DNA of 64,000 nt from Staphylococcus warneri (GTDB lineage: Bacteria > Bacillota > Bacilli > Staphylococcales > Staphylococcaceae), in NCBI RefSeq assembly GCF_900636385.1, contig NZ_LR134269.1, positions 1,612,001-1,676,000 of the forward strand. Reading direction: 5' to 3'. Below are positions 19,350 to 28,475 of this stretch, one piece after another. The notes under the pieces were generated by a model. The model was not told where the DNA came from. It saw nothing but the letters and a program-made list of their open reading frames with translations, and did no database searches. Each line of letters starts with the position of its first letter. Position 1 is the first letter of the stretch. Made by a program: the position numbers and the translations under genes.

Positions 19350-20294
19350 AAGCACTGTAATCTCGTCGAGTGTAGCCTCAACGACCCAAGCTACATGACC
19401 CCAACCATCGCCCATTTGTTCTCCCCAAACGACTAAATCGCCTGGTTTAGCTAAAAAACTAGGTGTGTTTTTATATACTGTAGCCTCTTTTTTAAACTTA
19501 TCTTTATTATAAGCATTAAAAGGAATGTCTTTCGCTCCATTACCTTTAAGTCCATGATCAAATAATTTATCCCAACCTACATTTGCGTAATCGACACATT
19601 GAAAAGCTGCGTACAAGTCATAATCGTATTGCTTACCTTCTGTAGATTTTAACCATTTTACGAATTCATCACGTGTAAATGATGTCGAGCCTTTTTCTAC
19701 TTTCACTGGTGTAGCTTTAACTTTTACGTTTTGTTTGTAGTATTTAGCTACTAACTTATCAAGATTTGATGTATTTCTACCATATCCCGACGCCTCTAAT
19801 GCATTGCCTGGATCTTGTTTATCAGCTTGAATATCTTGATGTCCTGGCATTCTAGTTTTGTAATCAATATGCCAATACTCTGCAAGATATGCTAATACTC
19901 TAGCGCCGTTATCTAATGCTTTTCTACTACGTTCTCTATCACTGAAATAACATATTTCAACACCTATCGCTACATCGTTAGCGTCTTTGTTGTACCAAAT
20001 GTTATCTGTAGGCGCGTCATAAAGCACGTGCCAAGCTTTCTCTGTTGTTGGTATACAAATGATACATTCTTTATCGTCAACGAATATATGAGCGCTAGCT
20101 ACGTTATTCCAAGGTATATTATAAGTGTTTTCATAATAGGTCACATTCGATTGAGCAGTTGTATTAATATTACCAGTATCATGTGCAACGATGAATTGTG
20201 GTTTTCCACCATCCATTGTTTCGCCATATCGGCGCGTTCCTTTTGTTAGTAATTGATATCTTACTTTAACACCTTTCCAATTCTCTGTAGCCAT
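19350..20294 (-). CDS. Endolysin, exon 1 (amidase plus CHAP domains)
   Basis: 315 codons from the ATG at 20292-20294, which has a GGAGTG site. Residues about 30-190 form an Amidase_2 domain (zinc ligands in IVAHDTG and [15 protein letters not shown]). Residues about 210-315 form most of a CHAP peptidase, with Cys in [11 protein letters not shown] and His in [11 protein letters not shown]. The domain order amidase-CHAP-SH3b differs from the common CHAP-amidase-SH3b staphylococcal lysins. Without splicing it stops at TGA (19347-19349) lacking the wall-binding domain. It lies directly after the holin. Confidence 0.9.
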
Positions 20295-20305
20295 TGATAA
20301 CACTC

Positions 20306-20557
20306 CTATTTTAAATTATTTTCTTTTAAGTATTCTTCTTGCGCTTTTGAATGCGAGTGAATAATATATGTGTTTTTATAGACGCCATATATCGCAATTA
20401 CAAAAGGTACTATTGACGTAGCGAAGTTTTGCCATGCGTCTAATTTATCGGGCATTAAAAAAGGAACTTCGATTCCACTTGCTTTTAATGCAAGGTATAA
20501 AGCCCCTAACATACCACCAAATAAGCCAATATATTGTTTTAATTTATCTGAAGTCAT
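20306..20557 (-). CDS. Phage holin (phiLC3-like family)
   Basis: 83 residues from ATG 20555-20557, with AAAGGAG upstream; the frame extends further but without initiation signals. Two hydrophobic segments ([20 protein letters not shown] and [12 protein letters not shown]) and a charged C-terminus are typical of small class II holins. It forms the membrane lesion that releases the endolysin encoded 12 bases downstream. Confidence 0.9.
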   Translation of the reverse strand: MTSDKLKQYIGLFGGMLGALYLALKASGIEVPFLMPDKLDAWQNFATSIVPFVIAIYGVYKNTYIIHSHSKAQEEYLKENNLK

Positions 20558-20588
20558 TTGATTATCTCCTTTTGAGTAAAATAAAAAA

Positions 20589-20605
20589 CCAACCTTAAAG
20601 GTTAG
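20589..20605 (-). terminator. Terminator-like hairpin before the holin
   Basis: CTAACC-TTTAA-GGTTGG (minus strand) followed by TTTTTTATTTT overlaps the end of the upstream gene. It could set apart holin/lysin expression within the late transcript. Confidence 0.6.
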
Positions 20606-21146
20606 CTTTGTGAGTGTATTGTTTTTCTGGAATTGCATGTCCATTGTAAATGTAGCTTGCAATGAGTGAACCTGTATTATTGATTAACACATCAGTAACA
20701 GTTGAGTTATCAGTGATATTATTATGTTCTTTTAAAAGCATTGTCATTTCCGGGTCGTTAATGTGCATATTGATTTCTACATTAAATTGTTGTGGTAAAA
20801 CCACTTTTGTATCTTCCATTTCTTTAATAAAGTTGTTGAGTTTGAAATTTTTCTTGTTTGATAAATTATTAATATAATCCTTAAAGAAATATTCTAATGT
20901 ATCTTTGTCATAGTTTTTAACTGATTCACTATCGACAAATAAAGCTACATAAATTGGTTCGGGTACATTTTCATCATCTTCAGTTGTATATTTCAACAAC
21001 CAACATTCAAGTTGCCCTTTATGTGATAACCAATCATCACGCATAATTTCTACGACTTTCCCTGCGATTGGCTCTGTTTCAACTACTACCCAATTTTCTG
21101 TTTTCTCATCATAAAATTTTAAAACGCCATTTGTCATACCTTCCAT
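20595..21146 (-). CDS. Phage protein of unknown function, probable baseplate/tail accessory
   Basis: 183 residues, no family recognised. Mixed alpha/beta, acidic, starting MEGMTNGVLKFYDEKTENW. It overlaps the upstream BppU-like gene by one base, so it is probably coexpressed with it and may belong to the distal tail. A structural role is inferred only from its position between baseplate and lysis genes. Confidence 0.75.
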   Translation of the reverse strand: MEGMTNGVLKFYDEKTENWVVVETEPIAGKVVEIMRDDWLSHKGQLECWLLKYTTEDDENVPEPIYVALFVDSESVKNYDKDTLEYFFKDYINNLSNKKNFKLNNFIKEMEDTKVVLPQQFNVEINMHINDPEMTMLLKEHNNITDNSTVTDVLINNTGSLIASYIYNGHAIPEKQYTHKANL

Positions 21147-21643
21147 TATTTAGTCACTCCCGTATCTATCCAAATTTTATTTTTATCAGTAGGTGGTTGA
21201 TTGCCTATAACGAAATCAGAACCACTGTCTTGTTTAAACATGCCATTCTTAACTCCGTATTCTAAAATCTCGTCCCATAAGTTATGTGTTTCTACATTAA
21301 CTATCTGACGACCAATGACACTCTCAGTCACTTGTATTTTTGTTTTAGTATCAGACGGGAATACATAGCGATTATCGACCCATATTTCTAATGTATATGT
21401 GCCTGCAGGTATGATTTGATTAATCACTACATCGCACACATAAGCATTGTCTGATTGCTTAACTGTCGTATCGTAGATATATTTGACACCTGTCGAATCA
21501 GTTAAGTAAACTTTTGCAGGTTTATCGTTAAGCTTTAAATCATCATTGTTAGAATCAGTTAAGATGTATCTCATGTGTGATAGGTCACCTTGTTTAATAC
21601 GGTTACCATCATTTGAATCATTTAAATTTAATACATTTTCCAT
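21146..21643 (-). CDS. BppU-like baseplate upper protein
   Basis: 165 residues. The N-terminal part (about 15-105, ending in GTYTLEIWVDNRYVFPS) resembles the BppU N-terminal immunoglobulin-like domain of baseplate upper proteins. The C-terminus ends with GNQPPTDKNKIWIDTG, a motif common near receptor-binding or tail-fibre ends. It probably attaches the distal baseplate to Dit/tail tip. An AAGGAG site precedes the ATG. Confidence 0.75.
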   Translation of the reverse strand: MENVLNLNDSNDGNRIKQGDLSHMRYILTDSNNDDLKLNDKPAKVYLTDSTGVKYIYDTTVKQSDNAYVCDVVINQIIPAGTYTLEIWVDNRYVFPSDTKTKIQVTESVIGRQIVNVETHNLWDEILEYGVKNGMFKQDSGSDFVIGNQPPTDKNKIWIDTGVTK

Positions 21644-21667
21644 TACTTCAACTCCTTAAAAATAAAA

Positions 21668-21688
21668 AGCCGACGCATAGCGCCGACT
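21668..21688 (-). terminator. Terminator-like hairpin between late genes
   Basis: Nine-pair stem (AGTCGGCGC with GCGTCGGCT, G-U pairs) around TAT, followed on the minus strand by TTTTTATTTTT. It lies directly before the BppU-like gene. Confidence 0.65.
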
Positions 21689-22090
21689 TTACTTAAATAA
21701 TATAGGTGCTAGTCCAATTGCTGCAGATAATAAACCAAATATACCTGTTACAATTGCAGTAGCTATACCTACATTGAATGTTTGTTTTTTAGTTAATATT
21801 TGACTGAAACTTTTTATTTGTTCGTCGTGACCTTTAACTTCATACCTCAAGTCGTTAACTTCTGATACGAAATCTGTCATTTTATCACTAATCTTTTCTA
21901 AATGACTTTCTTGTTTCTTTTGTGATTCATAAGTTTGTTCTTGAATTACCGTTTGTTTATCCACTTTGTTATTCAAATTATTAATTGCCTCTGTGTGTTT
22001 TCTATCGTTCTCGTTGATTTTTTCATATATCTTACCTGTGTTACGCTCCCATTCATGTCGCAACACATATTTTTCATCGTTTTCGGACAA
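21689..22090 (-). CDS. Membrane-anchored coiled-coil phage protein (DUF2951-like)
   Basis: 133 residues: a long coiled-coil region (about 15-100) followed by one C-terminal transmembrane segment (VGIATAIVTGIFGLLSAAIGLAPIL). This layout resembles DUF2951/haemolysin XhlA-type proteins near phage lysis cassettes. Start is TTG (22088-22090) with GGAGTGAT nine bases upstream; it overlaps the preceding gene by 17 bases. A holin-accessory role is plausible but unproven. Confidence 0.75.
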   Translation of the reverse strand: MSENDEKYVLRHEWERNTGKIYEKINENDRKHTEAINNLNNKVDKQTVIQEQTYESQKKQESHLEKISDKMTDFVSEVNDLRYEVKGHDEQIKSFSQILTKKQTFNVGIATAIVTGIFGLLSAAIGLAPILFK

Positions 22091-22493
22091 TGCCTATCAC
22101 TCCAAGCACACAAATTATAAAATTTAGCACTGCAAGTGTGGAAAATTGCAATGGTGTAAGCCAATTAATAGCATGAAATATACTTGCCGATGTCATTAAG
22201 AAGTAGAACAAACCATTACCTGCACCGCCCAACATAATTAAATAATTAAAAGTATTATTCATTTCTCTTTTAGGTAAGAAAAAAGGAGCGATGATCAACA
22301 TTAAACTAAATACCATACCAAGAATTCCCCATACCCAAATAGGCATGATGTTATGAAGTGCTACATAGAACTGTGAATCGTCTAATATATCTTCTTGTTC
22401 TTTTGCCCAAAAGAAACCTCTTTCGAACATCAAAATTCCAATACCCATATACAGAATAACTTTATGGATGTAATCAAAGTAAGTTTTTTTCAT
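22074..22493 (-). CDS. Four-helix membrane protein of unknown function
   Basis: 139 residues with four hydrophobic segments (about 12-30, 50-72, 82-103, 112-135). No family recognised. It sits between tail-tip genes and the lysis module and overlaps the coiled-coil membrane gene, so it may serve lysis or membrane exclusion. GGAG lies upstream of the ATG. Confidence 0.75.
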   Translation of the reverse strand: MKKTYFDYIHKVILYMGIGILMFERGFFWAKEQEDILDDSQFYVALHNIMPIWVWGILGMVFSLMLIIAPFFLPKREMNNTFNYLIMLGGAGNGLFYFLMTSASIFHAINWLTPLQFSTLAVLNFIICVLGVIGIVRKR

Positions 22494-22503
22494 AAAGCCA
22501 CTC

Positions 22504-22794
22504 CTATTCCACTACATCTGTATCAGTATAAGTAACATCAACAACTTGCTTTGCTACTTTAACTACATATAATCTTGTAACGATACCAAACTCATAATTC
22601 ATCTTATTTAAATCACTCAATCTTGAAGCCAACTTCTGTGCTTTTGATAAGTCATCAATCTTATAAGCTTGTGATGAAATTGGCGTAGAAGAAAACTGCC
22701 CTCTATAGTCTAGATTTAAAACTGCTTCTTCTCCCTCAGGTGATACCTGTACCAAAATATAATTTTCTTTTCTATTTACTACTTCGTTTGCCAT
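22504..22794 (-). CDS. Small phage protein of unknown function
   Basis: 96 residues, soluble, ending VVDVTYTDTDVVE. No family recognised. AGGAGG precedes the ATG. Position after the tail-tip cluster suggests a tail or baseplate accessory. Confidence 0.7.
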   Translation of the reverse strand: MANEVVNRKENYILVQVSPEGEEAVLNLDYRGQFSSTPISSQAYKIDDLSKAQKLASRLSDLNKMNYEFGIVTRLYVVKVAKQVVDVTYTDTDVVE

Positions 22795-22826
22795 AATTAA
22801 TTCCTCCTAATTTTTTGTATAAAAAT

Positions 22827-22855
22827 AGTGCCAAAGATTACTCTTCTTCGGCACT
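22827..22855 (-). terminator. Terminator-like hairpin overlapping a small ORF end
   Basis: AGTGCC...GGCACT with an internal AAGA/TCTT pairing, then ATTTTTA on the minus strand, overlapping the stop of the 48-residue gene at 22838. Confidence 0.55.
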
Positions 22856-22984
22856 TTCTGAATTTTGTTCTTGTATGATTGCTTTTAACATTGCGTTTTC
22901 TTGCGTTAGTCTTGCCACTTCCTGTGTAAGGTAATTAATTGTTAATTGTGGATTAGCTTGTAATCCTTGATTATTATTTTCCAT
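22838..22984 (-). CDS. 48-residue coiled-coil phage protein
   Basis: Begins MENNNQGLQANPQLTINYLT and continues with a short heptad stretch (EVARLTQENAMLKAIIQEQ). It overlaps the end of the tail-tip gene by 11 bases, indicating translational coupling. Function unknown; similar short coiled-coil proteins follow tail-tip genes in other phages. Confidence 0.7.
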   Translation of the reverse strand: MENNNQGLQANPQLTINYLTQEVARLTQENAMLKAIIQEQNSESAEEE

Positions 22985-25900
22985 TGATTTGTTCCTCCAG
23001 TTTCTCAACTTTTTCATTTAATTGTTGTATTGCTCGTAAAGACCATGACAACATTTCGTTAGTGTTAACACCATCTTGCAGTATAAATTCGACTGGTGTT
23101 TCATAGTTATCACCAATCACAGGACCATGATGAATTACTTCTTTTTCATCATCTTTATACTTATAACTATAGAGTTTTAGTTCATTACTCAACACTGATA
23201 ATGCGTCATAATTCCATTCTTGTATTTCTTTTTTATACTTCTCACTTGAAGCTTTAATAAAGTCACTTGCTCTTACAGGTTTGTATCCAGTGTTTCCACC
23301 ATTCCAAAACAGATTATTCGTTACACGCAATTCATTTGATGACACCCCAATATAAAAGTCTTTACCATCCGTATCATTAAGTCTTATTGAATTAGATTGA
23401 ATATCTCTGCACTGTAAATCTTTATAATTAGGACTTCCGTTATTGTAGCCTTTGATATCAGTAATTCTTAGTTTATCTTTAACATTTGCATATAAGTTAT
23501 CGGCTTTAGATGTCCAATCTCCATATAATCGATTTGCATAGAAACTACCACTACCGATATCACCTTGATTATTTGTAGCATATACAATAGGCTCATAATC
23601 ACCATATGTTTCTGTTGGCATACCAGCTTTTCTAAATCTAATACCAGAACCTGCATTACCGTATCCAGGTATGTTTGTTTCGTTACTTATTTCTCCGAAT
23701 AGTAAAACACCGTCAGTAAATTGCGGGGTGTCGTTTTGTTTTATATAGAATGAAAATTCATTAGCTCCGACACGTCCACCTGTCCATGGTCTTAAATAAA
23801 TAGAACCTTCCCATGTTTCAATGTTTGTTGTAAAACGTGATCTAGTATAAATACGACTTTGTTCAGATTGTAAGAATACAACGCCGTAAGTTGAACTCAA
23901 TCTTACACCACGTGAACGGTCATTCATTAAATCATAATGAAATTCTAAAGCACCTGCTTGTTCGGAACCTAATCCACCACTCATCATTGTGGATAAACCT
24001 TTTTCCGTCATATACAGGTTATAGCCCGTATCTTCATTAGAACTCATAATATAACCGTTACGAATCCCAACGGTTGCATTTGGTGTATCCGTAACCCCCG
24101 ACCAAGTACGAGAGTATTTCCCACGTGATAAAACTTGATTATTTCTAATCGTTAATGAATTTGTACTGTCGCCACCAACAATACCTAACTTGTTTACATT
24201 GATATCTAAACCTTCATTAGATAAGTTTATTCGGTTAATAACTTCATCTTTACCCACTTTATTATTTAAATTTTGAGTGACCACGTTAAAATCTTTATTC
24301 ACTGTGATATCGACTTTATCGCCTTTCAACTTGATACCGTCACTACCAATATTCATTAATTGAATTGCGCCATTTTCGTCATATGTGAATGTCATACCTG
24401 TAGCCACATTGTTTGTGAAATCACTAATTGTTTTGCTTAACGTTTTCTTACTAGCATTAAATTCTTCTTTAGTCGCTCTTTGTTGAATATCTTGACCATT
24501 TTGTGTAATAGAGGTCGTCATGTTGGTTAGTTTTGTGTCGGTGTCTTTATCTGAAGCTTTCCAATCCGTATTTTTATTACCCTGAACGAGTTGAACTCCG
24601 GTAATAGCAACTTTAGAGTCTACTATGTTATTAGGTTTTAAAATATAGATGTTCATTGGCGATTCATAAGCAGTAAATACAAACTCGTATCTTTGCCATG
24701 TGTTATTGCCTTCAAAATTTTGATTAATCCATTTCGTTTTACCTGCTTGCAACCTGAATGTCGGTGCGCCATTTAAAATTTTAACCCAAGCACTCAATAC
24801 ATACTCTTTACCGATCTCAAGAGATAAGTTGTCTTGAGCTATCCCTTTTTCTTTTGAAGCGTCGTTACTTTCATACACTGCCACACTAGTAAAACCATTT
24901 GGCATATCTGTAAGAGTTGTATCATAAGAATTTGCGGGTGTAGTAGCTCCAACATTTCGCCAATATGTTAATCCCGCTAAAAAATCACTATTAGCAATTA
25001 AATTTCTTGTACCAATAGCCATATTCTTGTACTCACTCAAGCTCACTTTATCGCTAATTAAATTATTTAACTGTTTACGTTCACTATCTGCGCTATCTAA
25101 ACGTTCGACAATGCCGTTCTTATCAGTTTGATAATCCATACTCTTTACATAACTTTTTAATTGCTCGGCAGTATCTTCTCGTGAGGCTTGTATTGCCTTT
25201 TCAATCACATTCGGTGTGCCAACCATATTGTTATTACTATCAACAGTTAGACCAAACTTACTAGCTACCTTATTCAATGCGTCATTAAATTTCTCATCAG
25301 TGTATTGTGATTGAAGTAATTTCAAACGTTTATCTGCAGATATTTGAGCGTTACGCATAGCTTTATACAAGTTTTGTAACTTTTGTCGATAAGAACTAAA
25401 TTGACTTTGAATATCTATTAATGTACCTATAGTGGCAGTATCACTTGTGATAGAACCTAAATCACTATTGATTTTTTGATAGATACCATCAACATTATTT
25501 AATTCAGTTTGTAATTTTGTTTTTAAATCTGTATCAACGAGATATTCGTTATTTAATACCGCATAAGTTTCATCCATTAATTTGGCATGTTGGATTGATA
25601 GATTTTCAAAAGCATTTTTTATGCTATCGTATAGTGCTTTTTCCCTAGTTACACCACCAATTTTCTCAACATCATCTACAGTTTCATTTAACCATTCACC
25701 GTTCCAATATCGTCTTAATACTGCAACATTTGGATTGCTCGTATCGTACCAAAGCATATCGTTAACCGGATTTTCCGGTGGCGTATCTTGTTTAAATATC
25801 TTACGTTCAAAGTATTCTAATTGGCCTGCTACTGCATCTTTAACAATCGTATTAACATTACTCACATTATCATTCAATTTCTTACTTATATCGGCAAGTT

Positions 25901-26969
25901 TTTTATTGAATATATCTCTTAAGTTATTTTCTTCATATTCAACTACGTTGCCGAATTTATAGTTACTTTCATCAGTGAGTAAGTTGTAATCAACGCCGAT
26001 GACTTCTGCTTCTATATAAAGCGGTGGTCTGAAATCTCTATCTTTAATACGTACTGTGTCGTGGAGGGATACAACCATTTCTGGATAGTGTCTATGAATA
26101 TCTGTAGAAGTGATTTCATAACTGATTGCCGATTTATTACGCTTGTTAAGTTCAGTTTTAGCAAGCGTGGTTAAACGCTCATCAGTCATATTGCTATCGT
26201 CTGATTCTGGTTCATACACACTCAATAAGTAACGCCCAGGCAATCCAAACTGTGCCTGAGCGTCATCATCTGTAACTATTTTTTCTAATCGTTGTCCAGT
26301 GTCGTTTTCAGGACCAATCGCATATAATGCAGTCCGTACTTCTGACATATCAACGGTACGTGTCATTCCTGTTAAATCTTTACCTTTAGTGATTTCTTTA
26401 CCTTTAAATAGACTAACTGGTTTCTTTAATGTTACATATCTATGTTCTACTGTATGAGAACCAAGTTCTATATAGTATTCTGCCACCATACCGTATGTTG
26501 TGCATAACATGTTGATAACTTCATATGGTGTTGAATAAGATGTCCATGATGTTGTTCTCATACCACCATGTTCAGTGTCATCTGACATTTCCCAACCAGT
26601 ATTACGTAGCGTATCATTCAAGGCTTGAGACGTGCTATATGAACTATATTTCCCGGGTTTAATTGGACGTGATTTATCGATATCTTCTAAATATGAAGCA
26701 TTACTTTCTACATCAGTTGTACCATCAAAGTTATCTACCACATGAGAAATAATGAACTCACGATAAACACCATTATTATCTTGTGCAATAATACGATTAC
26801 GTTCACGCAAATGTTCAGCGCGATCATTTAACATTGTGAAATCGAATGTTTCTGATTTTTCTTCGGCGTTGGTACTCATCACTGCATTTAATAATGCGCC
26901 GTCATCACGACTAATATAATCAATAATTTTGTCATTAAAATCTAAAATATGAATGCCTGTATGTTTCAA
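22974..26969 (-). CDS. Tail-tip protein: prophage endopeptidase tail domain with C-terminal S74 chaperone
   Basis: 1331 residues. Residues about 1-380 match the Prophage_tail/Tal-type endopeptidase module (central tail tip). A coiled-coil region (about 360-660) is followed by a jelly-roll, carbohydrate-binding-like segment (starting GTRNLIANSDF, about 650-800) and a beta-rich shaft. From about 1235 the motif SSEKYKKEI and the end region GPVIGDNYETPVEF and LRAIQQLNEKVEKLEEQI mark a Peptidase_S74 intramolecular chaperone that trimerises and then cleaves itself off. Start is TTG with GGAGGTG. It probably contacts host wall polymers. Confidence 0.88.
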   Translation of the reverse strand: MKHTGIHILDFNDKIIDYISRDDGALLNAVMSTNAEEKSETFDFTMLNDRAEHLRERNRIIAQDNNGVYREFIISHVVDNFDGTTDVESNASYLEDIDKSRPIKPGKYSSYSTSQALNDTLRNTGWEMSDDTEHGGMRTTSWTSYSTPYEVINMLCTTYGMVAEYYIELGSHTVEHRYVTLKKPVSLFKGKEITKGKDLTGMTRTVDMSEVRTALYAIGPENDTGQRLEKIVTDDDAQAQFGLPGRYLLSVYEPESDDSNMTDERLTTLAKTELNKRNKSAISYEITSTDIHRHYPEMVVSLHDTVRIKDRDFRPPLYIEAEVIGVDYNLLTDESNYKFGNVVEYEENNLRDIFNKKLADISKKLNDNVSNVNTIVKDAVAGQLEYFERKIFKQDTPPENPVNDMLWYDTSNPNVAVLRRYWNGEWLNETVDDVEKIGGVTREKALYDSIKNAFENLSIQHAKLMDETYAVLNNEYLVDTDLKTKLQTELNNVDGIYQKINSDLGSITSDTATIGTLIDIQSQFSSYRQKLQNLYKAMRNAQISADKRLKLLQSQYTDEKFNDALNKVASKFGLTVDSNNNMVGTPNVIEKAIQASREDTAEQLKSYVKSMDYQTDKNGIVERLDSADSERKQLNNLISDKVSLSEYKNMAIGTRNLIANSDFLAGLTYWRNVGATTPANSYDTTLTDMPNGFTSVAVYESNDASKEKGIAQDNLSLEIGKEYVLSAWVKILNGAPTFRLQAGKTKWINQNFEGNNTWQRYEFVFTAYESPMNIYILKPNNIVDSKVAITGVQLVQGNKNTDWKASDKDTDTKLTNMTTSITQNGQDIQQRATKEEFNASKKTLSKTISDFTNNVATGMTFTYDENGAIQLMNIGSDGIKLKGDKVDITVNKDFNVVTQNLNNKVGKDEVINRINLSNEGLDINVNKLGIVGGDSTNSLTIRNNQVLSRGKYSRTWSGVTDTPNATVGIRNGYIMSSNEDTGYNLYMTEKGLSTMMSGGLGSEQAGALEFHYDLMNDRSRGVRLSSTYGVVFLQSEQSRIYTRSRFTTNIETWEGSIYLRPWTGGRVGANEFSFYIKQNDTPQFTDGVLLFGEISNETNIPGYGNAGSGIRFRKAGMPTETYGDYEPIVYATNNQGDIGSGSFYANRLYGDWTSKADNLYANVKDKLRITDIKGYNNGSPNYKDLQCRDIQSNSIRLNDTDGKDFYIGVSSNELRVTNNLFWNGGNTGYKPVRASDFIKASSEKYKKEIQEWNYDALSVLSNELKLYSYKYKDDEKEVIHHGPVIGDNYETPVEFILQDGVNTNEMLSWSLRAIQQLNEKVEKLEEQINGK

Positions 26970-26981
26970 TTCGTCACCTCC

Positions 26982-28472
26982 TTATAAATATCTATCTTGC
27001 CAATAAACGGTAGTATCAAAAGTCTTTTCTGGATAGATGATACATTCGTTATAACCGCTATTGATATTAAAGAAATCGCTACCAAACGTTTTTAAATCAA
27101 GTGACGGATCTTCATTAATCGTCACAGTTTTATCTTGTGTATTAATGTTAATCACATCACCTTTTTTGATTATCATGTCACGTGCTTTAGGTGGTTTAGG
27201 TAACTTCTCATGAGTATAACTACCTAAAACGTACGTAGGCATGTGATTATAACTACCATTCTTTGCAATATAAACACTTACTGCTGCGATAGGACGTTGA
27301 TAAAATTTACCACTATCTTCCCATTGTTTTTCGTTTACATCGACTGGAATCACACGTTTAGGATAATCGAGCTCTTTATACTTCCAAGTTTTGATTTTAA
27401 ATGTAGTACCTACACGTTCTAAACGCATATATAAAACAATATCTTCCCATTTATAAAACATAGGCAAATTTGTATATTCATATATTTTCTTTTGTTGACC
27501 TAACTGATCAAATAGTGTAATTACAATACTTCCAATTGCTTGGCTTGCTCTAGCATTTCTATAACCGATACTTGCAATTAGGCGATTGTCTGTATCATAT
27601 AAGTATTGAGCACAATGTGTAGAGCCTTTATTTTTTTGATTCACATGAATTTTACAAGTGGAAACAAAATCTTGTGCTGATTTACCAAAACTATGTTTAT
27701 ATTCTGCGCCATTCCAACCAGTTGTTGATGTGATGCTATCTTGTTTTAATTTAAATGCATCATTAGATGAACTCATTTCAAAACTACCACCATTGGTACC
27801 GCCTGTGTAATTATCATTGATAGTGCTTCCTGATTGTTTTCCCCAACCTGTAAAAGCACGCATTTCATTATTCCAAAGAATTGGAGTGTAATCTTCAACT
27901 GGTTTATCCAAGTCATCGTCGCCAATCATGAAGTAATCTTCATCGTTCTTAGTAATCATATAATAGCTTGCATTTTGTAATGCTGTTGCTTGAATAATTA
28001 CTGGACTATCTGCGGTTCCTGTACTAACTGCACTGACTTGGTCTGAAATGGCAGTGTTTTTGGTACCTTCAACAGCGTATTTGTAAGGGTCTGCTAAAAC
28101 AACGTTAACCTTGAATGACCAAAAACCAATACGGTCTTTGTCTAATTCGATGGGTCCTTCTATATATGCACTCCAATACCAATCTTGAGATGTGAACTGT
28201 AACTTAACTGGTTCATCATAATTGAAAAATCGTACGACTTCATTTAACACATCGTTTAACTTTTTCATACCGCCATGTGATAAATAATCGTTACGTATGA
28301 TAAGAGGTAATTCAAAACGATATTCTTTTAAATTTCTACTTTTTACAATGCTTCCTGGTCTCCCAGCTATTTCTTCACTTTCAATAGCAAAATTAAAAGA
28401 GGGTATTTCAAACCCTCTTTCAACAATCAACCATGGAAGTGTTTTATCATTTACTTTTATTGTATCAAGCAT
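26982..28472 (-). CDS. Distal tail protein Dit (siphovirus tail component)
   Basis: 496 residues. The N-terminal part (DTIKVNDKTLPWLIVERGFE, then IAGRPGSIVKSRNLKEYRFELPLIIR) is the Dit ring-forming domain. It is much longer than a classical 250-residue Dit; residues about 170-420 (CAQYLYD, WEDIVLYMRL) look like an inserted beta-sandwich carbohydrate-binding module, an evolved Dit. It follows the tape measure with a three-base gap. Confidence 0.88.
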   Translation of the reverse strand: MLDTIKVNDKTLPWLIVERGFEIPSFNFAIESEEIAGRPGSIVKSRNLKEYRFELPLIIRNDYLSHGGMKKLNDVLNEVVRFFNYDEPVKLQFTSQDWYWSAYIEGPIELDKDRIGFWSFKVNVVLADPYKYAVEGTKNTAISDQVSAVSTGTADSPVIIQATALQNASYYMITKNDEDYFMIGDDDLDKPVEDYTPILWNNEMRAFTGWGKQSGSTINDNYTGGTNGGSFEMSSSNDAFKLKQDSITSTTGWNGAEYKHSFGKSAQDFVSTCKIHVNQKNKGSTHCAQYLYDTDNRLIASIGYRNARASQAIGSIVITLFDQLGQQKKIYEYTNLPMFYKWEDIVLYMRLERVGTTFKIKTWKYKELDYPKRVIPVDVNEKQWEDSGKFYQRPIAAVSVYIAKNGSYNHMPTYVLGSYTHEKLPKPPKARDMIIKKGDVININTQDKTVTINEDPSLDLKTFGSDFFNINSGYNECIIYPEKTFDTTVYWQDRYL

Positions 28473-28475
28473 TAT

